Made by a program: the position numbers and the translations under genes | Shown: one piece after another, positions 17,187 through 26,384 of the stretch | Numbering within the stretch: the stretch's first letter is position 1 | Layout: each line of letters begins with the position of its first letter | Assembly: GCA_964574985.1 (NCBI GenBank) | Contig: CAZNPH010000015.1 | Span: 1 to 64,000, forward strand | Reading direction: 5' to 3' | Source of the DNA: CAZNPH01 sp964574985 | GTDB taxonomy: Bacteria > Bacteroidota > Bacteroidia > Bacteroidales > SM23-62 | Length of the DNA stretch: 64,000 nucleotides | Notes under the pieces: model-generated | Seen by the model: only the letters and a program-made list of their open reading frames with translations | The model's database searches: none | Told to the model about the DNA's origin: nothing

Positions 17187-18319
17187 ATGGTCCGCTACAA
17201 AGTCACTTTAACCAAAGAAGAACATGACCAGCTACAAGCTGTCCTGAGTAAAGGTAAGCATAGTTCCCAACAGTACAGGAATGCTTGCATATTAATTAAC
17301 TCTGATGAAGGCTCTTACGGGAATAAATTATCCAATGAACAAATTGCCCAGGTATTGCAGATAAACAATAAAACCGTTGAACGTGTAAAGCAGCGATTCG
17401 TAGAAGAGGGATTTGATGCCTGTATGGATCGCAAGCCATATCCTGCGAAGGGACCCAAAAAAGCAGATGGCGATTTTGAAGCCCATTTAATCGCCTTGAG
17501 TTGCAGCAAGGCACCGGAAGGATATGCACGATGGTCCCTGCGATTGCTCGCAGATAAGATGGTTGAACTGGAATATACTGGTAGCGTATCGCATGAAACT
17601 GTTCGACAGGTGCTAAAAAAAACGAAATCAAACCGTGGAGAATCCAGGGATGGGTGATCCCATCATTGGAGAGTAGCGACTTTGTTGCACATATGGAATC
17701 AGTGCTGGATATATATAAATGCCCTTATGACAAGAGATTTCCTGTTGTGTGTATGGATGAATCTCCAAAACAGTTGATAAAGCAGACGCGCATACCCATT
17801 GCAAGAAAACCAGGTCAGGATGCAAGAGAGGATTATGAATACTCAAGAAAGGGAGTGGTGAATATCTTTATGGCCAATGAACCCTTGAAAGGAAAACGCT
17901 ACGTAAAGATCAAGTCTCATAAAACCAAGAAGGACTGGGCATATTTTGTCAGATACATTGCAGATCAGCTGTATCCCAGGGCAGAAAGAATTATTTTGGT
18001 AATGGATAATCTAAACACGCACAAACCCTCCGCGTTATATGAAACTTTTCCTCCAGAAAAAGCCAATCGGATCTGGGACCGGTTCCAGTTCATTTATACC
18101 CCAAAGCATGGCAGTTGTTTGAATATGGCCGAAATAGAGCTGAGAGTATTAATGGGTCAATGTCTGAATCGAAGAATCGACAAAGCATCAGTAGTAAGAG
18201 CGGAAGTAATGGCCTGGGAAAAAGACAGGAACAACAAAAAGGCACTGATCAATTGGCAATTTAGGACTGATGATGCCCGAATAAAGTTAAAAAGGCTTTA
18301 TACGACAATATTAACTTGA
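17187..18319 (+). CDS. IS630-family transposase, likely expressed by -1 frameshifting
   Basis: The upstream frame (17187-17657) carries the helix-turn-helix domain (EQIAQVLQINNKTVERVKQR); the downstream frame (17654-18319) carries the DDE core, with Asp in VVCMDESPKQL, Asp in ILVMDNLNTH and Glu in NMAEIE. The frames join smoothly if the ribosome slips back one base on eight A residues at 17615-17622: CTA AAA AAA then AAC GAA ATC gives KNEIKPWRIQGWVIPSL, the expected family sequence. Frameshifted IS630 transposases are known. The frame is also open from 17151, but MVRYKVTL at 17187 is the likely start. Confidence 0.82.
17615..17622 (+). promoter_or_regulatory. A8 slippery site for -1 programmed frameshift
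   Basis: This is a run of eight A in the context GCTAAAAAAAACGAA inside the IS630 transposase. Slipping back by one base here fuses the two transposase frames without loss of any conserved residue. The 0-frame ends soon after, at TGA 17655-17657. Confidence 0.6.
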
Positions 18320-18341
18320 CATGACACTAGTGTGACTCACT

Positions 18342-18793
18342 ATGAAAAAAGAATTTTGTTCATCTGCATTTTATGTTTTCCGCTTATTGCTTTTTCCCGG
18401 CCGGAAGCTGAAAAAAACCGGCTGATCATCCTTGCGGATATGGGATGTGAACACGATGAAGAACAGCAGATCAGGATCCAATACACTTGCGCAGGCACTG
18501 AAGGACTACGGACGCAATCACAGCGCACAGGAATTAAAGCGGGTGGTTCACCAGGGAAAAACAGAAAATTACCACTCCAAGCATGAGTCCGTTCGGGTGG
18601 ATGAAAAACGCTTCGGACCTTTCTATACCTACAGAGAAGCAGGAGATTCATGGACCAATCCGGCAGGATCATCCGCCGGGAAGTCAGCCCCGGTGGCAGG
18701 CTGCATTTTGATGCTGTTGGAACCTCCGATCCGGACGGAGATGAGTTGGAGGTCCGTTGGTGGACTTATCAGGAAGCCGGATTATGGAGGTAA
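18342..18793 (+). pseudogene. Decayed DUF1593 (nucleoside-hydrolase-like) secreted protein
   Basis: Fragments of one gene appear in order but in different frames. The start is a signal peptide (KKRILFICILCFPLIAFS) followed by NRLIILADMGCEHDEEQQI, the DUF1593 N-terminal metal-binding-like motif. Next comes SNTLAQALKDYGRNHSAQEL from the middle of that domain. The end is HFDAVGTSDPDGDELEVRWW then TYQEAGLWR, the DUF1593 C-terminal domain, stopping at 18791-18793. A base is missing from an A-run after the ATG, and most of the middle is gone. It begins 12 bp after the IS630 end. Confidence 0.7.
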
Positions 18794-18868
18794 GGGATCT
18801 GAATGATATAGCATCCCTGTGGGATTACAGGCGCATTTTATTGCCTGTTGGCAAAACACACTGAAAGA

Positions 18869-20401
18869 TTAATCCTTTTCATTGTAATAGAAAACATCCG
18901 GAAAATCTGCCGGTCCGGATTTTTCAGGGTTTCTCAATGGATATACCTTTCCCCGGTCAGGCAGCAAAGGCATGGACCTGCCGTTTGTTTTTCCGAGTAG
19001 TTCAAAGAGGCGTTTCCTGTATGCCCTGATCATCTCCTGATGATCATCGGAAAAAATCAGGTTGACGGTTTCATCCGGATCGTTCTGCAGATCGTAGAAT
19101 TCATCCAGGTCCCAGACGCCATGATACCGGATGAATTTATACCGGCCGGTGATCAGGGCATGTATGGTGGGTGTATAGGGGTAGTTGCGTTCCCAGTAAT
19201 ATTCGTACAACAGTTCATTGCGCCAGGGGATTTCCTTTCCTTCGATCAATGGTTTGAAGCTGCGGCCATCCATGTTTCCGGGTATGCCAATCCCGGCCAG
19301 GTCAAGGATGGTGGGGGCAATGTCAATGTTGGCCACCATCTCATCGATCACCCCCGGTTCGGTTATTTTCCCTGGCCACCAAACCATCAGGGGGACCCTG
19401 ACAGAGGCTTCGTAGGCTGTCCTTTTGTCGATCAGGCCCTGTTCGCCAAACTGGAAACCGTTATCCCCCATGTATATAATCATGGTATTTCCTGCCTGTC
19501 CGGAGCTCTCCACCCAGTCCATGATGCTGCCCAGGTTCTCATCCACTGACAACAGGGTTTCGCAGTACCGCCGGTAGTATTTGTTGAGATCAAAATCCGG
19601 CAGGTTGTAGCCAAATTCCATCCCATGCCGGCTGTTGCGCTGATTGATCAGCCAAATGGGCTTACCCTCCCTGATATCATGGCTTTCCGGGTATTCGATT
19701 TTTTGGTCCCGGTATCTCCCGATGTGCCGGTCGGCGGCGACAAAATCGGAATGGACTGCCTTGTGGGAAAGATACAGGAAGAAGGGGCATTCACCTTCAT
19801 GTTTTTTCAACCAGTCCAGTGCATAGCCGGTCAGTTCATCAGTGATATACCCTTTTTGGGGAATCCGCTTGCCATTGATGTTGTAACCATCCATGCTGGT
19901 TTGGGGGACCACCCTGCTTGCACCATGACCGTCGGCCCAGTAGGTACCCTGTCCTTTGAAACTCAGCCAGTAGTCAAATCCTTCCCGGGGCTCATCAATA
20001 TTCCCTCCCATGTGCCATTTCCCTATAAACGCAGTAAGATACCCTGCTTCCTGCAAGTATTCCGGGAAGAATTTAAGTGTACTGTCCACCGGGTTGTAAT
20101 TGTCCACCACGCCATGATTGTGGGCATACATGCCCGACAGGATGGATGCCCGGCTGGGTGAGCATAAAGAAGTGGTTACGAATGCCCGGCTGAAATGAAT
20201 GCCCTCTCCGGCCATTCTGTCCATATTGGGTGTTTCCAGGTACGGATGACCCGTGAATCCCATGGCGTCGTACCGGTGGTCATCGGTTAGTATGAATATA
20301 ATGCTGGGCTGTGAAAGTAATCTTTTCTGTTCTTCTGACGGCCGGTCACAACCCTGAAGCAAACCGGTCGCCAGGAATAAATACACATTGACATATTTCA
20401 T
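18869..20401 (-). CDS. Sulfatase, S1 family lipoprotein
   Basis: This 510-residue formylglycine-dependent sulfatase probably removes sulfate from a glycan. The N-terminus is a lipoprotein signal (LATGLLQGC, cysteine at residue ~18). The metal-binding TDDHR follows at ~38-42, and the formylglycine motif CSPSRASILSG lies at ~80, the Cys being the modified residue. Further metal and active-site residues include the KWH of GKWHMGG and GDNGFQFGEQG. The C-terminal part (DEFYDLQNDPDETVNL) is typical of N-acetylglucosamine-6-sulfatase/heparan sulfatase-like S1 members. It heads a minus-strand catabolic cluster with DUF1080, Gfo/Idh and PQQ genes. Its substrate is unknown. Confidence 0.88.
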   Translation of the reverse strand: MKYVNVYLFLATGLLQGCDRPSEEQKRLLSQPSIIFILTDDHRYDAMGFTGHPYLETPNMDRMAGEGIHFSRAFVTTSLCSPSRASILSGMYAHNHGVVDNYNPVDSTLKFFPEYLQEAGYLTAFIGKWHMGGNIDEPREGFDYWLSFKGQGTYWADGHGASRVVPQTSMDGYNINGKRIPQKGYITDELTGYALDWLKKHEGECPFFLYLSHKAVHSDFVAADRHIGRYRDQKIEYPESHDIREGKPIWLINQRNSRHGMEFGYNLPDFDLNKYYRRYCETLLSVDENLGSIMDWVESSGQAGNTMIIYMGDNGFQFGEQGLIDKRTAYEASVRVPLMVWWPGKITEPGVIDEMVANIDIAPTILDLAGIGIPGNMDGRSFKPLIEGKEIPWRNELLYEYYWERNYPYTPTIHALITGRYKFIRYHGVWDLDEFYDLQNDPDETVNLIFSDDHQEMIRAYRKRLFELLGKTNGRSMPLLPDRGKVYPLRNPEKSGPADFPDVFYYNEKD

Positions 20402-20452
20402 TTCCGGATATGATTATTGCAAAAAAAACCAACCCGGATACGGCCGGTATTT

Positions 20453-21145
20453 TTATTGAAGTTCCTTAAGACGGATATTTTTCCATGCGACCTGGTAGGG
20501 GCCTGTTCCCGGTCTGACCCCGTGTACCTGAAGGGCGATAAATCCTTTCGGAAATCTTTCATATGCTTCTTTATCTGTCAGATCGCTGATCTGTTCGTCA
20601 TTGATCCATGTCTGTATTCCCGGCCCGTTGGCTACGATCCGGTAATGGTTCCATTCGCCGTCTTTGAATTTTTTGTGAGGAACGCGGCGATTTTCGGGAG
20701 TCATCCAGCCGTCTCCGGTTCCTTCGCTGTAAATATAACCGGCCTCGGCACCATCCTCTCCGCTGGATTCGATTTCTACCTGGGGACCGATCACCCTTCC
20801 TGCGGCCATGTTGGGCCCTTCACCTACTGTTTTCTCCCGGGTTTTGGATCTGATCTGCACTCCCGAGTTCAAATGCTGATCCACTTTCACGTCAAATTCC
20901 AGTTCAAAGTCACCGTATTCTTTTTCCGTGCACAGAAAAGAATTCCTGCTTCCTTCAACCGTTGTACCCACGATGGTTCCGTCAACGACTTCATAGGTGG
21001 CTGAGCCGTTTTTGCGAACCCAGCCGTCAAGCGTTTCACCGTCAAATATTTTTGTCCATTTTTCACTTTGGTTAGCACATGACATGGTCAGGAACAATGG
21101 AATAACCGCCAGAAAAAACAAGGATTTGTATTTCATTTTACTCAT
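20453..21145 (-). CDS. DUF1080 (3-keto-glycoside hydrolase-like) lipoprotein
   Basis: This 230-residue protein starts with a lipoprotein signal (LFFLAVIPLFLTMSCANQSE; an internal start MKYKS at 21136 is equally good) followed by one DUF1080 concanavalin-like beta-sandwich. Typical markers are the opening KIFDGETLDGWV, FELEFDVKV, NSGVQIRS, GPQVEI and the closing GFIALQVHG...VAWKNIRLKEL. Characterised DUF1080 proteins hydrolyse 3-keto-glycosides after oxidation by Gfo/Idh/MocA-type enzymes, and such an oxidoreductase is encoded nearby. The same strand and direction as the sulfatase 51 bp away support one operon. Confidence 0.85.
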   Translation of the reverse strand: MSKMKYKSLFFLAVIPLFLTMSCANQSEKWTKIFDGETLDGWVRKNGSATYEVVDGTIVGTTVEGSRNSFLCTEKEYGDFELEFDVKVDQHLNSGVQIRSKTREKTVGEGPNMAAGRVIGPQVEIESSGEDGAEAGYIYSEGTGDGWMTPENRRVPHKKFKDGEWNHYRIVANGPGIQTWINDEQISDLTDKEAYERFPKGFIALQVHGVRPGTGPYQVAWKNIRLKELQ

Positions 21146-21220
21146 TTTTAATTGTTTTGGAATTCAAATTGTTGCAGGTAAGTTATAAAAAAATAGTTAC
21201 ATTTCTTAAATTTATTTTGT

Positions 21221-21676
21221 ATGGAATTTAATGAACTGCTGAATAAATCAAGAATATACCTGGAGGATCAGATCAGCCGGTGTAATTCGAAATACGGACT
21301 GGATCAATGCAACAGGATGGAATATGAGCAGGAAAAGGGGCAGATGATCTTTTCCTCCCTGGCTACGCCGAAGATCATTGCCGACTTCCAGATTGCCGGT
21401 TCCTTTTCACGTGATTCCGGTACATGGCTGTGGTCCTGGGATAATCCATACCTGCTTGATAATGTGGTGGAGACAATGTGGAAGGTAAAGGAGTTCGGGG
21501 AAAAGCACGGGATTTATCAGCTCGTTGAGCCCACACGGGAGGCCGGTGAAGAGGAAGGGTGGGACATGACCGCCATTGCCGCCTATGTTTTAAAGGCAAA
21601 AGGGGCCTATAGATTCCCCTCGGACCTGATCATGACCTTTGCCATATTCACCGGCATCAGGAAAGTGCTCAGATAA
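21221..21676 (+). CDS. DUF6882-like protein
   Basis: This 151-residue soluble protein has the markers of the DUF6882 family: IADFQIAGSFSRDSGTWLWS near residue 60 and WDMTAIAAYVLKAKGAYRFP near residue 120. Function is unknown. It sits alone on the plus strand between minus-strand catabolic genes, with a divergent AT-rich spacer (21146-21220) shared with the DUF1080 gene. No signal peptide or membrane segment is seen, so it is probably cytoplasmic and not part of the surrounding pathway. Confidence 0.6.
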   Translation: MEFNELLNKSRIYLEDQISRCNSKYGLDQCNRMEYEQEKGQMIFSSLATPKIIADFQIAGSFSRDSGTWLWSWDNPYLLDNVVETMWKVKEFGEKHGIYQLVEPTREAGEEEGWDMTAIAAYVLKAKGAYRFPSDLIMTFAIFTGIRKVLR

Positions 21677-21682
21677 CCGGGT

Positions 21683-22981
21683 TTACAGACTGTAACCGTC
21701 CCGGTAATCCCTGTGGTAATACTTTTCAGCTTCCGGATCGTTCACGAAATACTGGGTTTCGGGGTTCCATTCAACCGGTCTGCCCAGTTCCCTGGCAATG
21801 ATCCCCAATACGCATGTTGTGCACGTCCGGTGACCCGTTTCAACAGGTACTACAGGATCTTTCCGTTCACGCAGTGCCTGAATGAAATTTTCAATATGAG
21901 ATGACCCTGTTTCATATGGCAGATCCTCTTCTTTTTCTCTATTTTTGTTGGGCATAAGTTCATCGTTCGAAGCTTTGTAGTATCCCCGGCCAACCTCGAT
22001 CCAGCCATCGGATCCCCAGAATTTGTCACCTCCGGTCTTTTCCTTGTTCCAGGGTTCGTTGATCATTTCAACGCCGTTGTCGTAAACATAAGTCAGATGT
22101 TTTGTGCCCTCATAACCGGGCGGGATGACCTTAACCGGTCCGCCTTTTCCCAGGGCCCATTGTCCGATGTCAAAATGATGTGCACCCATATCCGTTATAT
22201 GTCCGCCTCCTGTTTCCTTGAAATAGCGCCATTCTGCCCAGTAGGTTTCGTTTTTCGGGGGGTCGATCGAGACCGGGGGTGCCAGTCTTTGATTGTAATG
22301 GACATAGGGGTTGGGCCCCAGCCACAGTTCCCAGTTGAGCCCGTAGGGGATGGGTTCGATCGGCAGATTATAGGGTTTGGGATAATGGCCAACCCAGGCG
22401 TTGATTTTTTGCAATTCCCCCAGGGCACCCATGCGCACCATTCTGACCGCATGGCGGAAGTTCGGATCGGAGCGCTGCTGGCTGCCTACACCCAGTATGC
22501 GCCCGTTACTGCGAACGGCATGTACAACCGCTTTTCCTTCCTTAATGGTCCATGTCAACGGTTTTTCCTGATATATGTCCTTGCCGGCATCGCATGTATC
22601 GATGATGGTCAGTGCATGCCAGTGGTCAGGCGTGGCATTCACCACGGCATCAATGTCCTTCCGGTCAAGGAGATCCTTGTAATGTTCATATGTGGCAATA
22701 TCCACTTTTTCTCCCTGCTCAGCGTAGAATTCTTTGAGGCGGTGCTCAAAGCGCTGGCGTTTTATGGCGTATACATCCGCACCGGCAACGATCTTTACCC
22801 CTTCTATTTCCTTGAAACGGCGCATCAGGTTCATGGCCTGCCGTCCAAGTCCGATAAATCCCAGCCGGATGGTATCGTTGGGCGAATACTTAAAATTGCT
22901 TACCAGAGGGAAGGCCAGCAATCCGGCCGTTCCCACCATACTCTTTTGTAAGAAACTGCGTCGGGAAGTATTGTTTTTCAT
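21683..22981 (-). CDS. Gfo/Idh/MocA family oxidoreductase, Tat-exported
   Basis: This is an NAD(P)-dependent sugar oxidoreductase of 432 residues. The N-terminus has a twin-arginine signal (SRRSFLQKSMVGTAGLLAFP), indicating periplasmic location. A Rossmann fold follows (IRLGFIGLGRQAMNLM, ~38-53), then the family signature in the second domain with EKPLTW (Lys as catalytic/substrate residue) and HHFDIGQWALG, the usual metal/substrate-like His pair. Many Tat-exported Gfo/Idh proteins of Bacteroidota are encoded next to DUF1080 genes. An oxidising role at C3 of a sugar, feeding DUF1080, is a reasonable inference; the natural acceptor is unknown. Confidence 0.88.
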   Translation of the reverse strand: MKNNTSRRSFLQKSMVGTAGLLAFPLVSNFKYSPNDTIRLGFIGLGRQAMNLMRRFKEIEGVKIVAGADVYAIKRQRFEHRLKEFYAEQGEKVDIATYEHYKDLLDRKDIDAVVNATPDHWHALTIIDTCDAGKDIYQEKPLTWTIKEGKAVVHAVRSNGRILGVGSQQRSDPNFRHAVRMVRMGALGELQKINAWVGHYPKPYNLPIEPIPYGLNWELWLGPNPYVHYNQRLAPPVSIDPPKNETYWAEWRYFKETGGGHITDMGAHHFDIGQWALGKGGPVKVIPPGYEGTKHLTYVYDNGVEMINEPWNKEKTGGDKFWGSDGWIEVGRGYYKASNDELMPNKNREKEEDLPYETGSSHIENFIQALRERKDPVVPVETGHRTCTTCVLGIIARELGRPVEWNPETQYFVNDPEAEKYYHRDYRDGYSL

Positions 22982-23035
22982 AATCCTGAAAAATTTAATT
23001 GAACATATTGTGAATATCAGTTGATTTTCAGCAGA

Positions 23036-26000
23036 TCAAAGATCCCCATCTCCTCTGAGGCACTGAAGCGATCCGTCGGTGGTGGAAACCAGGACCCTGT
23101 TCTGAACCGCGATCATGCCGTCAAAAACAGGGGGATATGCAAGGGAATACTTCTCTTTTTGTTCTCCGTTTTCAGCGTTATAACTCCATAGGTTACCACC
23201 TTTTCTTCCTTCAAAAGCAGCCATCGGGTCTTCCGGGTCAATGACATCGGGCGCCCCCGCGATAAAAAGCCGGTTACCTGCAAGGACCATGGCGCGGGTT
23301 CTCACCGGAATCCAGTCGAACCATACCGGAGGTTTGGAACGGGAATACCCCATGCCCTTGTCACGTCCCCAGTTTTCTTCGGTAAGCACAGGTTCATTGT
23401 CGTTGTCGTCGGCAAATATCAGATAGTTCTGTTTTCCAGGGGTAAACATGGGACTTAAACCGACCCGTTCGTTGAAGGCATTGAAACCGTAGGTTTTTTC
23501 CGGACCGATTACCAGCAACTGGCCGGATTTGGATGCTACATTGGTAAAATAGTAACCCGGCCAGGTATCCGAGTACATCCAGTATATCCGGTGGAAATAG
23601 GAATCGTCAAGGAATCCGCTGGTTGCAAAAAGGTGTTCTCCGACTTCCCTCGCCCCCATGTGTCCCCGGAGATGCCATATCCTGGCCAGCCTGGGATATT
23701 GTTTGATGGTTTCCTTGTGTACAAAATCGTAGGTAGGATTTCTGGAAACAGGCTCACCCTGAATGATGGGTCCGTATGCATCGGAGGACCCCCTCTCAAC
23801 AATGTCAGGAGCCCCCGGCGGCTTGTAAAAATCAGCCGGTCCCGGGCGGTAGGGCGGATCGAGTTTTTCCAGGGACGGTGTATATTTCATCTGACCCAGA
23901 TAAATGTATCCTCCTTCACTCACCAGTATATCCGAGTTTGCCGCTTCCATGTGAAAAGCAGGCACGAAAGATTCATCTTCAGCATCCACGCGGGTGGGGG
24001 CCCATGTATCCAGCCGGGTGTGATGGATCACTTCCCCGGTGGCCGGATCGAGTCCGTAAAGGAAAAGGCCTCCGTCCAGAAAGCTGGACCTTCCCGCGGT
24101 CAGATATACAATGCCTTCATGCAATAAAGGACTTCCGTGAACCCTCCACGGAGATTCCACCCGGTTTTTATAAACCATCAACCGGGGAGAAGGAGCTGCC
24201 ATGAACCGCCAGACAAGTTCTCCGTCAGCTGACCGCAAGCAATATACCCAGCCGTCGGCAGACCCGAAAATGACCTTGTCCCGGTATAGTGCGGGTGGCG
24301 AATCCACCCGGCCACCCACGGGACATTTCCAGAGAATTTTTCCGTTTTGTATATCGATCGCATACACCGTGTTGCGGTCTTTATCCGATACATAGACTTT
24401 GCCGCATGCAGCAACGGGAGGCGTCAGATTTGCCCCGATGTGTACCTGCCATTCCTGTGAGAGTTTCCCGTGCACTTGTGCTTCCGTCGAACCTGTACGA
24501 CGATGATCATGGCGGTAGACCGGCCAGGGAAGGGATTCTTTTTTGGCGGATTCCAACGTTTCATCTTGCCATGCGGGGCCTTTTACCAGCCGTTGGGAGA
24601 AATCCGGAGCGCTTTGAATTTCTTTTTCTATCTCCTGTGTTGACGCTGCCGAATAGGCATTGAGCCCTTTCATTTTGGCCCCGGCATAGCAAAAGCAGGG
24701 ATGCGGGGGAACGTACAACAGGCCATTGGAGGGAACTACCCCAAAACCGCAAGACCCCCGGGTCCAGTCGTTCTGGCAATGAAACTTGCCGTCAATGTCA
24801 ACGAATTCCACCCCCCGGTACTGGGGAATGATATACTTACGGGTTGCCTTTGCCCGGTAACACCTGAGATGATGGCCCACGCTGAAAATACTGTCAGGAC
24901 GGTATGATCTTATTTTTTTGCCGGTTCTCAGGGAATATCCGGCAATTTCTCCCTGGCTGCTGTGCCAGACCAGGCTGTCGACCACAAATGCGTCAAGAGC
25001 ACGGAGCGGACTATCCCTCCTGGGTTCCCGGTTTTTCCATATGAGATTTCCGGTGCCCAGATCCCTCAACTCCGTAACCTCGTTGTTTTTTATGAGTACC
25101 GAATGCCCCTCAATGATCACGGTTGGACCCATGGTCCAGGAAAAAATGCTCAGATTATCTGATTCCTTTTTCCAGTCCTGTTCTCCCGTCTTCGTTGAAA
25201 GGCAAATGAGATGTTTGTCTGTGCAATAAACCAGGCACCCGTTGGAAACAGCCAGTGAATTGGGATTGTATTTATCTTCCTCTTTTTTCCATAGAATTTT
25301 CCCGGTTTCCGGATCGGCGGCTATTATTCCGGCTTGCCCGTTGTTTTCTCCGGGATTGATGCGTGCATATAAAATGCCATCAGAAAGAAGTATCTCTTCG
25401 GTCCCTTTCGTTCCCTCGATCGTATTGATTGTTTCGCCGGTGGCCGGATCCAGTATCTTGATTGTCCCATGGCATTCAATGGTGGTAAACAGGCGGTCAT
25501 TCCCGGCCACAAGCGTCCTTTGTATAACACCGGAAATCCCCCTGCTGCGGTTTCTGAAATAAGTAATGTTCCGGGGATCATCCCAATCTTTCATCTCGCG
25601 TTTCCAGAGGAGTATCCCGTTGTACGCGTTGCGGGCATACAGGGTCCATTTTTGCGGGACATCAGGACTGGTTATCCCGGTGAGGCCGTCATCGAAAACA
25701 TAGAAGATGCGCCGGCCGTCCGAAACCAGAATGGCAAAGCTCGAAACAAATTCATGGCTGCGGCACCACATGGGATCTGATTGCCAGTGCAGACGCCGTG
25801 GCGGTCCCACCTTGGAATCTTTCGCCACCGGATTGTTTGAAGGCCCATGCAGGTTGTGGGTCCATTTGTCGATGTTGCCCGGCCAGGGTTTGATCCATAT
25901 TGTCCATTCTCCGTCTTGTTTGACATAAGCCACTCCTCCGGGGGAAAGAGCCCGCATTATTTCCTCCATGGATACCATATCCGGTTTGCATGCTACCAGA

Positions 26001-26359
26001 AGATTCACCAGGTTATCGGAGTAGGGAAGGGTCTCATTGTTCCATTGCTGAACGGTTACTTGTCCGTACAGGTCTTTTCTGTCAATATAATTGCGGGCTT
26101 TCCCGATCTTTGACATATCCCGGGAAAGTCCGTGAACAACATACCGGTCATTGACATGCAGGGCCGCGGTGAATTTTTCATTTTTAAAGCCCACATGGGC
26201 AATGAGTCCGCCTTCTATCCCGGATTCATCTATGATACGCCTTGCCCTGGACTGGTAATAATGGTATGAATGAAAATAAAGGTATATCCCTGCTGCAATA
26301 ATCACAATCCCAATGGCAAACAACAGCCAGAAAATCTTTTTTGGAGGTCTCATGTGCAA
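23036..26359 (-). CDS. PQQ-type beta-propeller protein with methyltransferase-like N-domain
   Basis: This 1107-residue membrane-anchored protein has an N-terminal membrane segment (IFWLLFAIGIVIIAAGIYLY, residues ~8-27) followed by a degenerate Rossmann-like domain (GIEGGLIAHVGFKNEKFTAA and LPYSDNLVNLL...ALSPGGVAYV). That domain has the layout of a class I methyltransferase, but motif I lacks the usual GxGxG glycines. The rest consists of repeated PQQ/WD-type blades, for example GNLIWKNREP, GKILWKCPVGG and VYAIDIQNGKILW, forming one or two propellers. It may be a periplasmic quinoprotein-like dehydrogenase or sugar-binding scaffold. A redox role beside the Gfo/Idh enzyme is conceivable but unproven. 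It lies 54 bp upstream of the Gfo/Idh gene in the same direction. Confidence 0.75.
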   Translation of the reverse strand: MHMRPPKKIFWLLFAIGIVIIAAGIYLYFHSYHYYQSRARRIIDESGIEGGLIAHVGFKNEKFTAALHVNDRYVVHGLSRDMSKIGKARNYIDRKDLYGQVTVQQWNNETLPYSDNLVNLLVACKPDMVSMEEIMRALSPGGVAYVKQDGEWTIWIKPWPGNIDKWTHNLHGPSNNPVAKDSKVGPPRRLHWQSDPMWCRSHEFVSSFAILVSDGRRIFYVFDDGLTGITSPDVPQKWTLYARNAYNGILLWKREMKDWDDPRNITYFRNRSRGISGVIQRTLVAGNDRLFTTIECHGTIKILDPATGETINTIEGTKGTEEILLSDGILYARINPGENNGQAGIIAADPETGKILWKKEEDKYNPNSLAVSNGCLVYCTDKHLICLSTKTGEQDWKKESDNLSIFSWTMGPTVIIEGHSVLIKNNEVTELRDLGTGNLIWKNREPRRDSPLRALDAFVVDSLVWHSSQGEIAGYSLRTGKKIRSYRPDSIFSVGHHLRCYRAKATRKYIIPQYRGVEFVDIDGKFHCQNDWTRGSCGFGVVPSNGLLYVPPHPCFCYAGAKMKGLNAYSAASTQEIEKEIQSAPDFSQRLVKGPAWQDETLESAKKESLPWPVYRHDHRRTGSTEAQVHGKLSQEWQVHIGANLTPPVAACGKVYVSDKDRNTVYAIDIQNGKILWKCPVGGRVDSPPALYRDKVIFGSADGWVYCLRSADGELVWRFMAAPSPRLMVYKNRVESPWRVHGSPLLHEGIVYLTAGRSSFLDGGLFLYGLDPATGEVIHHTRLDTWAPTRVDAEDESFVPAFHMEAANSDILVSEGGYIYLGQMKYTPSLEKLDPPYRPGPADFYKPPGAPDIVERGSSDAYGPIIQGEPVSRNPTYDFVHKETIKQYPRLARIWHLRGHMGAREVGEHLFATSGFLDDSYFHRIYWMYSDTWPGYYFTNVASKSGQLLVIGPEKTYGFNAFNERVGLSPMFTPGKQNYLIFADDNDNEPVLTEENWGRDKGMGYSRSKPPVWFDWIPVRTRAMVLAGNRLFIAGAPDVIDPEDPMAAFEGRKGGNLWSYNAENGEQKEKYSLAYPPVFDGMIAVQNRVLVSTTDGSLQCLRGDGDL

Positions 26360-26384
26360 AAAATTTATCCTAAAAATAATAAAA

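Larger units (their letters stand above)
17130..18329. mobile_element. IS630-family insertion sequence
   Basis: Terminal inverted repeats are TAGTGTCATGTCAACTTAA (17130-17148) and TTAACTTGACATGACACTA (18311-18329), complementary at 18 of 19 positions. Both outer ends are TA, consistent with IS630/Tc1-type insertion into a TA dinucleotide that is duplicated. The 1.2 kb element contains one transposase split over two overlapping frames. Confidence 0.9.

Noticed and set aside
22097..22951. A 284-codon plus-strand frame opposite the Gfo/Idh gene
   Set aside because: It is a shadow of the oxidoreductase gene; composition is unlike a real protein.
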